Shown here: piece after piece, positions 1 through 7,595 of the stretch
Layout of the letters: every line of letters begins with the position of its first letter
How positions within the stretch are numbered: position 1 is the stretch's first letter
Assembly: GCA_900546295.1 (NCBI GenBank)
Contig: URCK01000021.1
Coordinates: 1-23,471, forward strand
Length of the DNA: 23,471 bases
Reading direction: 5' to 3'
Source: an uncultured Eubacteriales bacterium
Lineage (GTDB): Bacteria; Bacillota; Clostridia; Oscillospirales; Oscillospiraceae
Made by a program: the position numbers and the translations under genes
The notes under the pieces: model-generated
Seen by the model: the letters and a program-made list of their open reading frames with translations, nothing else
Databases searched by the model: none
Told to the model about the DNA's origin: nothing

Positions 1-921
1 CCCCTGCCCAATGACGAGATGAAGGGCCGCATCATCGGCCGCGAAGGCCGCAACATCCGCACCATCGAAACGCTCACGGGCGTCGACCTCATCATCGACG
101 ACACGCCCGAGGCGATCACCGTCTCCTGCTTCGAGCCTGTGCGCCGCGAGGTCGCGCGCCTCGCGCTCGAAAAGCTCATCGCCGACGGCCGCATCCATCC
201 CACGCACATCGAGGAGATGGTCAACAAGGCCCGCCGCGAGGTCGACGCCGTCATCAAGTCTGAGGGCGAGCGCGCCGTGCTGGAGACCGGCATCCGCGGT
301 CTGCACCCCGAGCTTGTCAAGATGCTCGGCCGCCTGCATTACCGCACGAGCTACGGCCAGAACGTCCTGCAGCACTCCATCGAGGTCTCGCACCTTGCGG
401 GCATGATGGCCGCCGAGCTGGGCGCGGACGTTTACGCCGCCAAGCGCGCAGGCTTGCTGCACGATATCGGCAAGGCCGTCGACCACGAGATGGAGGGTAC
501 GCACGTTGCCCTCGGCGTGGAATTTTTGCGCAAGTACCACGAGAAGGACGACATCATCCATGCCGTTCAGGCCCACCACAACGACGTGGAGCCGCAGACC
601 ATCGTTGCCTGCCTGGTGCAGGCGGCCGATGCGATCTCTGCCGCCCGTCCCGGCGCCCGCCGCGAGAATCTCGAGAACTACATCAAGCGTCTCGAACAGC
701 TTGAGGAGATCACGGGCAGCTATCCCGGCGTTGACAAGGCCTATGCCATTCAGGCCGGCCGCGAGGTGCGCGTCATGGTCAAGCCCGAACAGGTCAGCGA
801 GGATGAGATGGTCATCCTGGCGCGCGAGCTTGCCAAGAAGATCGAGGAGGGGATGGAATATCCCGGCCAGATCAAGGTGCATGTGCTGCGCGAAACGACC
901 GCGATCGAATACGCAAAATAA
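1..921 (+). CDS. rny: Ribonuclease Y, 3' part (5' end outside window)
   Basis: Endoribonuclease that starts mRNA decay, normally membrane-anchored. The frame is open from base 1, so the N-terminal membrane helix and coiled coil lie outside the window; about 306 residues are visible. The visible part begins inside the KH RNA-binding domain (IIGREGRN, the GxxG loop). It continues into the HD phosphohydrolase domain, with HSIEVSHLAG followed by the metal-binding LLHDIGKA motif and a later AHHNDVEP segment. The C-terminus is complete and ends in TAA. An intrinsic terminator follows within a few bases, so this ends a transcription unit. The next gene is ymdB, the usual neighbour of rny in Firmicutes. 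Family assignment is secure. Confidence 0.97.
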   Translation, partial: PLPNDEMKGRIIGREGRNIRTIETLTGVDLIIDDTPEAITVSCFEPVRREVARLALEKLIADGRIHPTHIEEMVNKARREVDAVIKSEGERAVLETGIRGLHPELVKMLGRLHYRTSYGQNVLQHSIEVSHLAGMMAAELGADVYAAKRAGLLHDIGKAVDHEMEGTHVALGVEFLRKYHEKDDIIHAVQAHHNDVEPQTIVACLVQAADAISAARPGARRENLENYIKRLEQLEEITGSYPGVDKAYAIQAGREVRVMVKPEQVSEDEMVILARELAKKIEEGMEYPGQIKVHVLRETTAIEYAK

Positions 922-925
922 GGAA

Positions 926-955
926 AAGGCTCTGCCGTTTGGCAGAGCCTTTTTT
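926..955 (+). terminator. Intrinsic terminator of rny
   Basis: A perfect 11-bp stem (926-936 with 941-951) around a GTTT loop is followed by a run of T. It lies 5 bp after the rny stop codon. Confidence 0.9.
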
Positions 956-965
956 CATGCCTTTC

Positions 966-994
966 TTGCCTTTTGCACCGCCCCTTGCTATACT
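966..994 (+). promoter_or_regulatory. Sigma-A-type promoter for ymdB
   Basis: TTGCCT (966-971), a 17-bp spacer and TATACT (989-994) lie just after the rny terminator and 32 bp before the ymdB start. This suggests ymdB is transcribed separately from rny. Confidence 0.6.
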
Positions 995-1026
995 GAAAAA
1001 GAAAAAACGCAAAGCGGAGGAACGCC

Positions 1027-1806
1027 ATGCTCTACAATATTCTGGCCGTCGGCGATGTGGTGGGCGGCTGCGGCATCAGCCACCTCGAGCGCCATCTGCG
1101 CGTCGTGAAAAAACTCAAGAACATCCACTTCACCGTGGTCAACGGCGAGAACGCCGCGATGGTCGGCCTGACGCCGAACGACGCCGAGCGCATCTTTGCC
1201 GCCGGGGCCGACGTCATCACGCTCGGGAACCACAGCTTCGGCAAGATGCAGATCTCGGATTATCTCGACGACTGCCCGTACATTCTGCGCCCGCACAACC
1301 TCGGTGCGCGCCTGCCGGGCCGGGGCTACGGCGTTTTCGACTGCGGGCGCGCCCGCATCGCGGTGATGAACCTCATCGGCCGCTGCGACCTTGCCTTCAA
1401 CGCGGACAATCCCTTCAAAACGGCGGACGCGCTGCTCAAAAACGATGAACAGCCGACCTTCACCCTGCTCGACTTCCACGCCGAGGCGACGAGCGAAAAG
1501 CTTGCCATGGCCTACTACCTCGACGGGCGTGTGAGCGCCGTCTGGGGCACGCACACCCATGTGCCGACGGCGGACGAAGAGGTTTTCCCCAAGGGAACGG
1601 GCTATCTCACGGACCTCGGCATGACGGGCGCTGTGCGCAGTGTGCTCGGCATCAAGGTCGAGCAGTCGGTCGAAACATTCCTCGGCGGTCTTCCCGGACG
1701 CTACCGCGAGCCGGAGAAGAGCGGGGGCAAGATGCAGGGTGCGATCTTCACGCTGGACGACGCAACGGGACTGTGCGTGGGCGTGGAGCGCATCGACGTG
1801 CGCTGA
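1027..1806 (+). CDS. ymdB: YmdB-family 2',3'-cyclic-nucleotide phosphodiesterase
   Basis: A 259-aa metallophosphoesterase of the YmdB (TIGR00282) family. The B. subtilis member hydrolyses 2',3'-cyclic nucleotides and influences biofilm and motility gene expression. Visible metal-site motifs are VGDVVG (D10), NGEN (E41, N42), GNHSF (N68, H69), the family signature DFHAEATSEK (H151) and GTHTHVPTADE (H176, H178). Length is normal for the family and there is no signal peptide, so it is cytoplasmic. The start is supported by GGAGG about 6 bp upstream. It follows rny, as in many Firmicutes, and the two proteins are linked in RNA turnover. The next gene starts 34 bp after its stop, so the two are probably co-transcribed. 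Confidence 0.95.
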   Translation: MLYNILAVGDVVGGCGISHLERHLRVVKKLKNIHFTVVNGENAAMVGLTPNDAERIFAAGADVITLGNHSFGKMQISDYLDDCPYILRPHNLGARLPGRGYGVFDCGRARIAVMNLIGRCDLAFNADNPFKTADALLKNDEQPTFTLLDFHAEATSEKLAMAYYLDGRVSAVWGTHTHVPTADEEVFPKGTGYLTDLGMTGAVRSVLGIKVEQSVETFLGGLPGRYREPEKSGGKMQGAIFTLDDATGLCVGVERIDVR

Positions 1807-1840
1807 AAAAGCGCGGAAAGAGCAAGAAAGGGGTAAAACG

Positions 1841-2932
1841 ATGAGCGTGAAGATCGTCCACGCGGCGGACTTTCATTTGGACAGCGCCTTCGGCGCGCTG
1901 CGCGCGGACAAGGCGCGCCTTCGCCGGCAGGAGAGCCGCGCGCTACTCTCTCGCCTCAGCGAGCTGGTCAACGCGCGCGGGGCGGATATCCTGCTGCTCT
2001 CGGGCGACCTTTTCGATGGCGAGACGGTCTACCGCGAGACGCTCGAGGCACTTGCTGCCTCACTGGGCGCGATGCACGCGCGTGTTTTCATCGCACCGGG
2101 CAACCACGATCCCTACAGCGCCCGCTCGCCCTATGCCCTGCCGATCTGGCCATCCAATGTGCATATCTTCACGTCGGGCGAGATCGAGCGCGTGGTGCTG
2201 CCGGAGCTTTCCTGCGCCGTGTACGGCGCGGCGTTCACCTCCGCAGTGCAGGACGAGGGACTGCTGCAAGGCTTTCACGCGCCGGACGACGGTCTTACGC
2301 ACCTCATGGTGCTGCACGGAGACCTCGCCGCCGATTCGCGTTACGACCCCGTCACAAAAGAGCAGATCGCGCAAAGCGGGCTCGACTATCTGGCCCTCGG
2401 CCACACGCACCGCTTTGGCGGCGTGCAGCGCGAGGGGGCGACCTTCTACGCCTGCCCCGGCTGCCCGGAGGGGCGCGGCTTCGACGAGCTGGGCGAGAAG
2501 GGCGTGCTCGCCGGAACGGTCGCGCGGGGCAGCGCGGAGCTTTCCTTTGTCCCGCTCGCGAAGCGAAAATATGAGATCGCGCGCGTCGATGTAACGGGAA
2601 AGACGGCGGAGGAAGCGCTGCTTGCCGCCCTGCCCGCCGATCCCTCGCGCGACAGCTACCGCGTCGTCTTCACGGGCGAGACGGACGAGCGGGGACTTGA
2701 CCTTAAGCGGCTTGAAGAGCGGCTTGCGCCGCGCTTTTTCTCGCTGGAGCTGCGCGATGAGACGCGCATCAGCGAGGACGTGTGGGCGCGGGCGGACGAG
2801 GACTCGCTGCGCGGGCTCTTCCTGCGCGAGCTGCGCGCGAAATACGACGCGGCGCGCTCGGACGATGAACGCGCGCGCATCAGCCTTGCCGCGCGCTATG
2901 GCCTTGCCGCGCTCGACGGGCGCGACATCTGA
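1841..2932 (+). CDS. YhaO/SbcD-like DNA repair metallophosphoesterase
   Basis: A 363-aa calcineurin-like phosphoesterase of the Mre11/SbcD type. Motifs appear in order: D10-F-H12, GDLFD (55-59), GNHD (87-90), LHGD (H159) and GHTH (187-190). A roughly 150-residue C-terminal region matches the accessory part of YhaO-like proteins. The start at 1841 was chosen over a longer in-frame reading because MSVKIVHAADFH is the family's N-terminus and a purine-rich GAAAGGGG lies upstream. The earlier in-frame sequence overlaps ymdB out of frame. Relatives usually pair with an SbcC/YhaN-type ATPase to process DNA ends. No such ATPase follows here; a 55-aa ORF and a terminator come next. Nuclease activity is inferred from the family. 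Confidence 0.88.
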   Translation: MSVKIVHAADFHLDSAFGALRADKARLRRQESRALLSRLSELVNARGADILLLSGDLFDGETVYRETLEALAASLGAMHARVFIAPGNHDPYSARSPYALPIWPSNVHIFTSGEIERVVLPELSCAVYGAAFTSAVQDEGLLQGFHAPDDGLTHLMVLHGDLAADSRYDPVTKEQIAQSGLDYLALGHTHRFGGVQREGATFYACPGCPEGRGFDELGEKGVLAGTVARGSAELSFVPLAKRKYEIARVDVTGKTAEEALLAALPADPSRDSYRVVFTGETDERGLDLKRLEERLAPRFFSLELRDETRISEDVWARADEDSLRGLFLRELRAKYDAARSDDERARISLAARYGLAALDGRDI

Positions 2933-2952
2933 AAAGGGAAGGGAGAGCGAGG

Positions 2953-3120
2953 ATGTCCATCTGGTACAGCAGACGAAGCAAAGAGAAAAAGCGCATCACG
3001 CTCGGCGCGCGGGGCGAGACCGCATGGTTCACCGCGACGTTTCGGTATGATGTGCGAAGTCTCCTGCGCGCCGCGGAACGGGCGCTGCGCCTTTTCCTGA
3101 AATGCTGCCGCAAAGCATAG
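2953..3120 (+). CDS. Small basic protein, 55 aa, unknown
   Basis: This short ORF starts with ATG behind a strong purine-rich site (GGGAGAGCGAGG) and ends in TAG just before an intrinsic terminator. It therefore sits as the last gene of the ymdB/yhaO-like unit, 20 bp after the previous stop. The product is rich in Lys and Arg (SRRSKEKKR near the start) and ends with a Cys-Cys pair and basic residues. No signal peptide is evident and I do not recognise a family. Genome position, ribosome site and terminator support it; there is no homology evidence. Confidence 0.5.
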   Translation: MSIWYSRRSKEKKRITLGARGETAWFTATFRYDVRSLLRAAERALRLFLKCCRKA

Positions 3121-3129
3121 AATACGGGG

Positions 3130-3165
3130 AAAAAGGCCGGAGGGAAGCTTCCTTTCGGCCTTTTT
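3130..3165 (+). terminator. Intrinsic terminator after the yhaO-like unit
   Basis: AAAAAGGCCG pairs with CGGCCTTTTT, with an imperfect inner stem (GGGAAG/CTTCC), and ends in a T run. It lies 10 bp after the 55-aa ORF. Confidence 0.85.
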
Positions 3166-3172
3166 GAGAGAG

Positions 3173-3228
3173 TTTAAGCAAGAATTAAGAAACAACTGCT
3201 GTTTTTGTTTGAAAACGGCTGGTACAAT
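3173..3228 (+). promoter_or_regulatory. Candidate activator-dependent promoter of the two-component operon
   Basis: An extended -10 (TGG then TACAAT at 3223-3228) sits 19 bp before the response-regulator start and lacks a recognisable -35 hexamer. Upstream are two TTAAG direct repeats (3174-3178 and 3185-3189) with an 11-bp period. Helical-turn-spaced direct repeats are typical binding sites of OmpR-type regulators, so autoregulation is plausible but unproven. Confidence 0.4.
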
Positions 3229-3247
3229 ACCAACATGAGGTGAGAAA

Positions 3248-3946
3248 ATGTACAACATTCTGATCTGTGACGACGAGCAGGACATTGTCAACGCGCTCAA
3301 GATCTATCTCTCAGGCGGGGATTACTGCCTTTTTGAAGCGCACAACGGCTGCGAGGCGCTGGACGTTGTGGAAAAAAACGACATCCATCTCATCCTGATG
3401 GACATCATGATGCCGCAGCTTGACGGCATCGCCACGACGGTGAAGCTGCGCGAAAAGAGCAACGTGCCCATCATCCTGCTCACGGCCAAGAGCGAGAGCA
3501 GCGACAAGGTGCTGGGACTGAACATCGGCGCGGACGACTACATCACCAAGCCCTTTGACCCCGTGGAGGTGCTCGCGCGCGTGCGCTCGCAGCTGCGCCG
3601 CTATACGCAGCTGGGGGCGAAGAAGGTGGAGGAGCAGGCGAACGTCTACACCGTCGGCCCCATCGTGCTCGACGAGGAGAAAAAGAGCGTGACGGTCGAC
3701 GGCGACGAGGTCGCGCTCACACCCATCGAGTTCAACATCCTGCGGCTGCTCATGAAGAACCCAGGCCGAATTTATTCCTCCGCGCAGATCTATGAGCTGG
3801 TGTGGAAGGAGGACTCGTTGGGCGCGGAAACGTCCGTGAGCGTCCACATCCGCCACCTGCGCCAAAAACTGGAGATCAACCCCTCCGAGCCGCGCTACCT
3901 GAAGGTCGTGTGGGGGCTGGGGTATAAAATGGAGGACAAGAAATGA
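3248..3946 (+). CDS. OmpR/VanR-family response regulator
   Basis: A 232-aa DNA-binding response regulator. The receiver domain (about 1-115) has the acidic pair D8/D9, the phospho-acceptor D52 in LMDIMMPQLDG, T79 and K101 in the ITKPF motif. The rest is an OmpR/PhoB winged helix with LTPIEFNILRLL, SVHIRHLRQKLE and a terminal VWGLGYKME. The start has GAGGTGAG upstream. Its last codons overlap the histidine kinase start by 4 bp (ATGA), so the two are translationally coupled and form a cognate pair. Sequence style is closest to VanR-like regulators of Clostridia. The inducing signal and target genes are unknown. Confidence 0.96.
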   Translation: MYNILICDDEQDIVNALKIYLSGGDYCLFEAHNGCEALDVVEKNDIHLILMDIMMPQLDGIATTVKLREKSNVPIILLTAKSESSDKVLGLNIGADDYITKPFDPVEVLARVRSQLRRYTQLGAKKVEEQANVYTVGPIVLDEEKKSVTVDGDEVALTPIEFNILRLLMKNPGRIYSSAQIYELVWKEDSLGAETSVSVHIRHLRQKLEINPSEPRYLKVVWGLGYKMEDKK

Positions 3947-5796
3947 AGGCTGCGTGGATACGCAATTTCTGGATCAAGGCGGTCGCCTTTCTGCTGGCGG
4001 CAGCGCTCGTGCCGGTCATCCTCACCTATGTTGTAGGACTTGCCTATTCCTACGGCGGCATGGGCAGGGACTTTTACACGAGCAACCTCTGCCTGAATGC
4101 GGTCGGCAAAAAGACGTGGGAGATTTGCGACGACTATATCGCCATGGAGGGCGGAGACTACGAGCTCGACAAGATCTATCCCAAAGGCAACAGCTACAGC
4201 AACCTCCGCTTCCGCGTGACGGACGAGCAGGACAAGGTGGAGTTCAACAACGCCAGCGACGACGATATCTTCTGCTACAGCACCGTTTACGTTGACAAGA
4301 CCTTTGATGTCTACCTTGTGAAGGGCCTTCCTGCGCAGGACGACATTTACTGGGCGAAGGTTTTTTACGACAAGGCAGAGAACTGGGGACAGAACGCCCT
4401 GGAGATGCTCATCCTTTTCGGCGCGATGGAGCTGTTCCTGCTCATCTTCCTCGCCCGCACGGCGGCGCGGCGCGAGGATGGCGAATTACAGGGCGGCTGG
4501 CAGGAAAAGATCCCCTTCGACCTCTACCTTCTCGTTGACGGCACGATCATTGCGCTGCTGTGCGTGGCGGTGGAGGAGGTCTACTCCTATGTGAGCTTCT
4601 ATACCCCGCCCTACGATGTGCTGCTGCTGGGGATGAGCTTTGCGCTGGCGGTGCTCGTTTTTGCCGCGTGGGTGACGTTCTGCGCGCGCGTCAAGGTGGG
4701 CGGACTGTGGAAGGGAACGCTCATTCATAGGCTCTTATGCCTGTGCTGGAAGATCGTCAAGTGGTGCTGGGGCGTGCTCTGCGCCTTCTGCCGCGGCGTT
4801 ATTGGCTTCCTGCACGCCATCCCGCTCGTCTGGCGCACGGTGGTGGGCTGCTTCATCGTCGGTGTGATGATCTGCCTGATGGCGGACCAGTTTTATTACA
4901 GAGGCGGGCAGCTCATCGTGTTTCTGTTCGTTCTGTCCGTTGCGGCGTGCCTCTTTTCCGCGCAGCTGCGAAAGCTCCAGAAGGAGGGCGAAGCCCTCGC
5001 CGCCGGCGATCTTGACGCGCAGGTGGACACGAAATGGATGTACTGGGACGTCAAGCGCCACGCCGAGAACTTAAATTCCATCGGCGACGGCATGGCCGCG
5101 GCCATCGACAAGCAGCTCAAGAGCGAGCGGCTCAAAACGGAGCTCATCACGAACGTCTCGCACGACATCAAGACGCCGCTCACGAGCATCATCAACTACG
5201 TTGACCTCTTGCAGCACGAGCACACGAGCGAGCAGGAGGAAGAATACCTCGCCGTGCTCAAGCGGCAGGCCTTCAAGCTCAAAAAGCTCACGGAGGACTT
5301 GGTCGAGGCAAGCAAGGCGACGACCGGCAACCTGCCGGTGAACGCCGTGCGGTGCAGCATGAACGAGCTTTTAGCACAGGTGGAGGGCGAATACGGCGAC
5401 AAGCTGGCGGCGGCCGAGCTGACGCTTGTGAGCGTGATGCCGGAAAAGGAGCTTTTCTGCTGCGTGGATGGCGCGCTGATGTGGCGCGTGATCGACAACC
5501 TGCTCTCGAACATCTGCAAATACGCTCAGAACGGTACGCGCGTCTATCTGACGCTCGAAAAGACGGGCGGCGAGGCGGTCGTGACCTTCAAGAACACCTC
5601 GCGCGCGGCGCTCAACATCCCCGCCGAGGAGCTGATGGAGCGCTTTGTGCGCGGCGACAGCTCGCGCTCGACCGAGGGTAACGGCCTGGGCCTTTCCATC
5701 GCGCAGAGCCTCACAGAATTGCAGGGCGGCAAGATGGCGATTGCCATCGACGGCGACCTCTTCAAGGCCATCCTCCGTTTCCCGACGGTGGCGTGA
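3943..5796 (+). CDS. Multi-pass membrane sensor histidine kinase
   Basis: A 617-aa sensor kinase. It has an N-terminal membrane helix (about 13-35), an extracytoplasmic segment of roughly 110 residues, and further hydrophobic segments near 152-171, 194-211, 226-249, 271-290, 297-318 and 323-340. A linker (about 341-390) follows. The HisKA domain carries the phospho-acceptor H407 in NVSHDIKTPLTSI. The HATPase domain has the N box around N519/N523 (DNLLSNICKYA) and the G box GNGLGLSIA (579-587). The unusually large membrane part before the kinase suggests membrane or envelope sensing. It overlaps the response regulator by 4 bp and is followed directly by a terminator. The ligand is unknown. Confidence 0.95.
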   Translation: MKAAWIRNFWIKAVAFLLAAALVPVILTYVVGLAYSYGGMGRDFYTSNLCLNAVGKKTWEICDDYIAMEGGDYELDKIYPKGNSYSNLRFRVTDEQDKVEFNNASDDDIFCYSTVYVDKTFDVYLVKGLPAQDDIYWAKVFYDKAENWGQNALEMLILFGAMELFLLIFLARTAARREDGELQGGWQEKIPFDLYLLVDGTIIALLCVAVEEVYSYVSFYTPPYDVLLLGMSFALAVLVFAAWVTFCARVKVGGLWKGTLIHRLLCLCWKIVKWCWGVLCAFCRGVIGFLHAIPLVWRTVVGCFIVGVMICLMADQFYYRGGQLIVFLFVLSVAACLFSAQLRKLQKEGEALAAGDLDAQVDTKWMYWDVKRHAENLNSIGDGMAAAIDKQLKSERLKTELITNVSHDIKTPLTSIINYVDLLQHEHTSEQEEEYLAVLKRQAFKLKKLTEDLVEASKATTGNLPVNAVRCSMNELLAQVEGEYGDKLAAAELTLVSVMPEKELFCCVDGALMWRVIDNLLSNICKYAQNGTRVYLTLEKTGGEAVVTFKNTSRAALNIPAEELMERFVRGDSSRSTEGNGLGLSIAQSLTELQGGKMAIAIDGDLFKAILRFPTVA

Positions 5797-5811
5797 TCAG
5801 CAAATCAAATG

Positions 5812-5846
5812 AAAAGGGGGACGATCCGCGCGATCGTCCCCCCTTT
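5812..5846 (+). terminator. Intrinsic terminator of the two-component operon
   Basis: GGGGGACGATC (5816-5826) pairs with GATCGTCCCCC (5832-5842) around a five-base loop and is flanked by A-rich and T-rich ends. Confidence 0.85.
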
Positions 5847-5870
5847 CGTCCCCCTTTTGCCGCACTGCGC

Positions 5871-5899
5871 TTGACATTTCATCGCAAAACCAATACAAT
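5871..5899 (+). promoter_or_regulatory. Strong sigma-A promoter of proS
   Basis: A consensus -35 TTGACA (5871-5876), an exact 17-bp spacer and -10 TACAAT (5894-5899). The leader to the start codon is under 40 nt, so there is no room for a T-box. Confidence 0.88.
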
Positions 5900-5942
5900 A
5901 ACAATTCAGAAATCTATCCTGAAATGTGAGGGAGAACATAAA

Positions 5943-7382
5943 ATGGCAAAAGAGAAAAAAGTCGAACAGATCACGAATCTGGAGGATGACTTCGCCCAAT
6001 GGTATACCGACATCTGCCGCAAGGCAGAGCTTGTCGAATACGCCAGCGTCAAGGGCTTTACCATCCTGCGCCCCTATGGCTACGCCATCTGGGAGAACAT
6101 GCAGAGCCTGATGGACGCCGAATTCAAGAAGACCGGACATGAGAATGTGGCGATGCCCGTCCTCATCCCCGAGAGCCTTTTGAAGAAGGAGGGCGAGCTT
6201 GTCAACGGCTTCGCCCCCGAGGTCGCATGGGTCACGATGGGCGGCAGCGAGAAGCTCGAAGAGCGCCTTGCCTTCCGTCCCACGTCCGAGACGATGTTCT
6301 GCGACCACTGGTCCCGCGTTTTGCAGACCTACCGTCAGCTGCCGATGCTCTACAACCAGTGGTGCTCCGTCATCCGCTGGGAGAAGACCACCCGCCCCTT
6401 CCTGCGTTCGCGCGAGTTCTGGTGGCAGGAGGGCCACACCATCCACGAGACCGCCGAGGAGGCGCAGGCTGAGACGATGCAGCAGCTCAACTGCTACGCT
6501 GACTTCTTCCGCCACGTGCTCGCCATCCCCGTCGTGCCCGGCCGCAAGACCGACAAGGAGAAGTTTGCCGGCGCCGAGGCGACCTACACCGTCGAGTGCA
6601 TGATGAAGGACCGCAAGGCCCTCCAGGGCGCGACGAGCCACTACTTCGGCGATAAGTTCTCCCGCGCCTACGACGTGACCTTCACCGGACGCGACAATAA
6701 GCTCCAGTACCCGTTCCAGACGTCCTGGGGCTCCACCACGCGCATGATCGGCGCGGTCATCATGACCCACGGCGACAACAACGGTCTCGTTCTGCCCCCG
6801 CGCATCGCGCCCACGCAGGTCGTCATCGTCCCCATCGCCGCGCACAAGAATCCCGAGGTGCTCGAGACCGCCAAGGCGATGATGTCTTCTCTCGTCGCCG
6901 CAGGCGTTCGCGTCAAGCTGGACGACAGTGACCAGTCCATGGGCTGGAAGTGCGCCGAGTACGAGATGCGCGGCGTGCCCATCCGCATGGAGCTTGGCCC
7001 GCGCGACCTCGCCGAGGGCAACTGCTGCCTCGTCCGCCGCGACAACGGCGAGAAGGTCACGGCGAAGATCGAGGGCATCGAGACGGAGGTCAAGGCCCTG
7101 CTCGACACCATCCACGACAGCATGTACGCTGCCGCGGAAAAGAACCTTGAGGACAACACCTTCGACCTCAAGACTGTCGACGAGGTGAAGGAGATGGCGA
7201 GCGGCCGCGGCGGCTTTGCCCGCACGAAGTGGTGCGGCAGCCTTGAGTGCGAGCTCAAGATGAAGGAAGTCGCTGGCGTTTCTTCCCGCTGCATGCCCCT
7301 CAAGCAGAGCGGCACGACGGGCAAGTGCGTCTGCTGCGGCAAGGAATGCACGACCGACATCTACTGGGGCGTCGCGTACTAA
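5943..7382 (+). CDS. proS: Prolyl-tRNA synthetase, short archaeal/eukaryotic-like type
   Basis: Class II aminoacyl-tRNA synthetase that charges tRNA-Pro with proline; 479 aa. Visible features are FRPTSET (about 111-117), the motif 2 stretch RSREFWWQEGHT (155-166), and a class IIa anticodon-binding domain beginning near TQVVIVPI. The C-terminal zinc-type domain contains KWCGSLECE and CVCCGKEC and ends in a terminal Tyr. The missing editing insertion, the length and the C-terminal cysteines place it in the type-3 (ProS3) group found in many Clostridia. The start at 5943 follows GAGGGAGAA and fits the promoter; an upstream in-frame extension would cross the promoter. It is monocistronic, with a promoter before and a terminator after. 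Confidence 0.97.
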   Translation: MAKEKKVEQITNLEDDFAQWYTDICRKAELVEYASVKGFTILRPYGYAIWENMQSLMDAEFKKTGHENVAMPVLIPESLLKKEGELVNGFAPEVAWVTMGGSEKLEERLAFRPTSETMFCDHWSRVLQTYRQLPMLYNQWCSVIRWEKTTRPFLRSREFWWQEGHTIHETAEEAQAETMQQLNCYADFFRHVLAIPVVPGRKTDKEKFAGAEATYTVECMMKDRKALQGATSHYFGDKFSRAYDVTFTGRDNKLQYPFQTSWGSTTRMIGAVIMTHGDNNGLVLPPRIAPTQVVIVPIAAHKNPEVLETAKAMMSSLVAAGVRVKLDDSDQSMGWKCAEYEMRGVPIRMELGPRDLAEGNCCLVRRDNGEKVTAKIEGIETEVKALLDTIHDSMYAAAEKNLEDNTFDLKTVDEVKEMASGRGGFARTKWCGSLECELKMKEVAGVSSRCMPLKQSGTTGKCVCCGKECTTDIYWGVAY

Positions 7383-7404
7383 GCCTTCCGTTTTGATCGA
7401 ACTT

Positions 7405-7452
7405 TAAAAGGGGCGCTGTTCTCTTCTTTGGAAGAGAGCAGCGCTCCTTTTT
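7405..7452 (+). terminator. Intrinsic terminator of proS
   Basis: A long stem (AAAAGGGGCGCTG...CTCTTC with GAAGAG...CAGCGCTCCTTTT) has a TTTG loop and a T tail. It lies about 23 bp after the proS stop. Confidence 0.92.
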
Positions 7453-7473
7453 GCGCGCGGGACTATGAGAAAA

Positions 7474-7489
7474 TGTAACAAATTGTAAC
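7474..7489 (+). promoter_or_regulatory. Candidate operator: tandem TGTAAC repeats
   Basis: TGTAACAAATTGTAAC has two identical TGTAAC half-sites at an exact 10-bp period, ending 16 bp upstream of the -35 element of the following lipoprotein gene. The arrangement is typical of OmpR-family activator sites. The regulator is unknown. Confidence 0.4.
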
Positions 7490-7505
7490 TTTTCCTCCTT
7501 TCGCC

Positions 7506-7534
7506 TTTACAAGCCGGTGTTTTTTCGATATAAT
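7506..7534 (+). promoter_or_regulatory. Sigma-A promoter of the oligopeptide-binding lipoprotein gene
   Basis: TTTACA (7506-7511), a 17-bp spacer and a perfect TATAAT (7529-7534), placed 61 bp before the start codon. Confidence 0.75.
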
Positions 7535-7595
7535 CGATGCCATCAATGCCAATCATCAGCGGCCGTGGGCCGCCTTTTGAATATCAGGAGTGCTT

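Noticed and set aside
5900..5942. T-box riboswitch before proS
   Set aside because: The promoter leaves a leader under 40 nt, far too short for a T-box.
5805..7115. Long open frame antisense to proS (436 codons)
   Set aside because: It is a shadow of the high-GC proS gene; the product is His/Ala/Gly/Leu-rich with no recognisable domains and no ribosome site.
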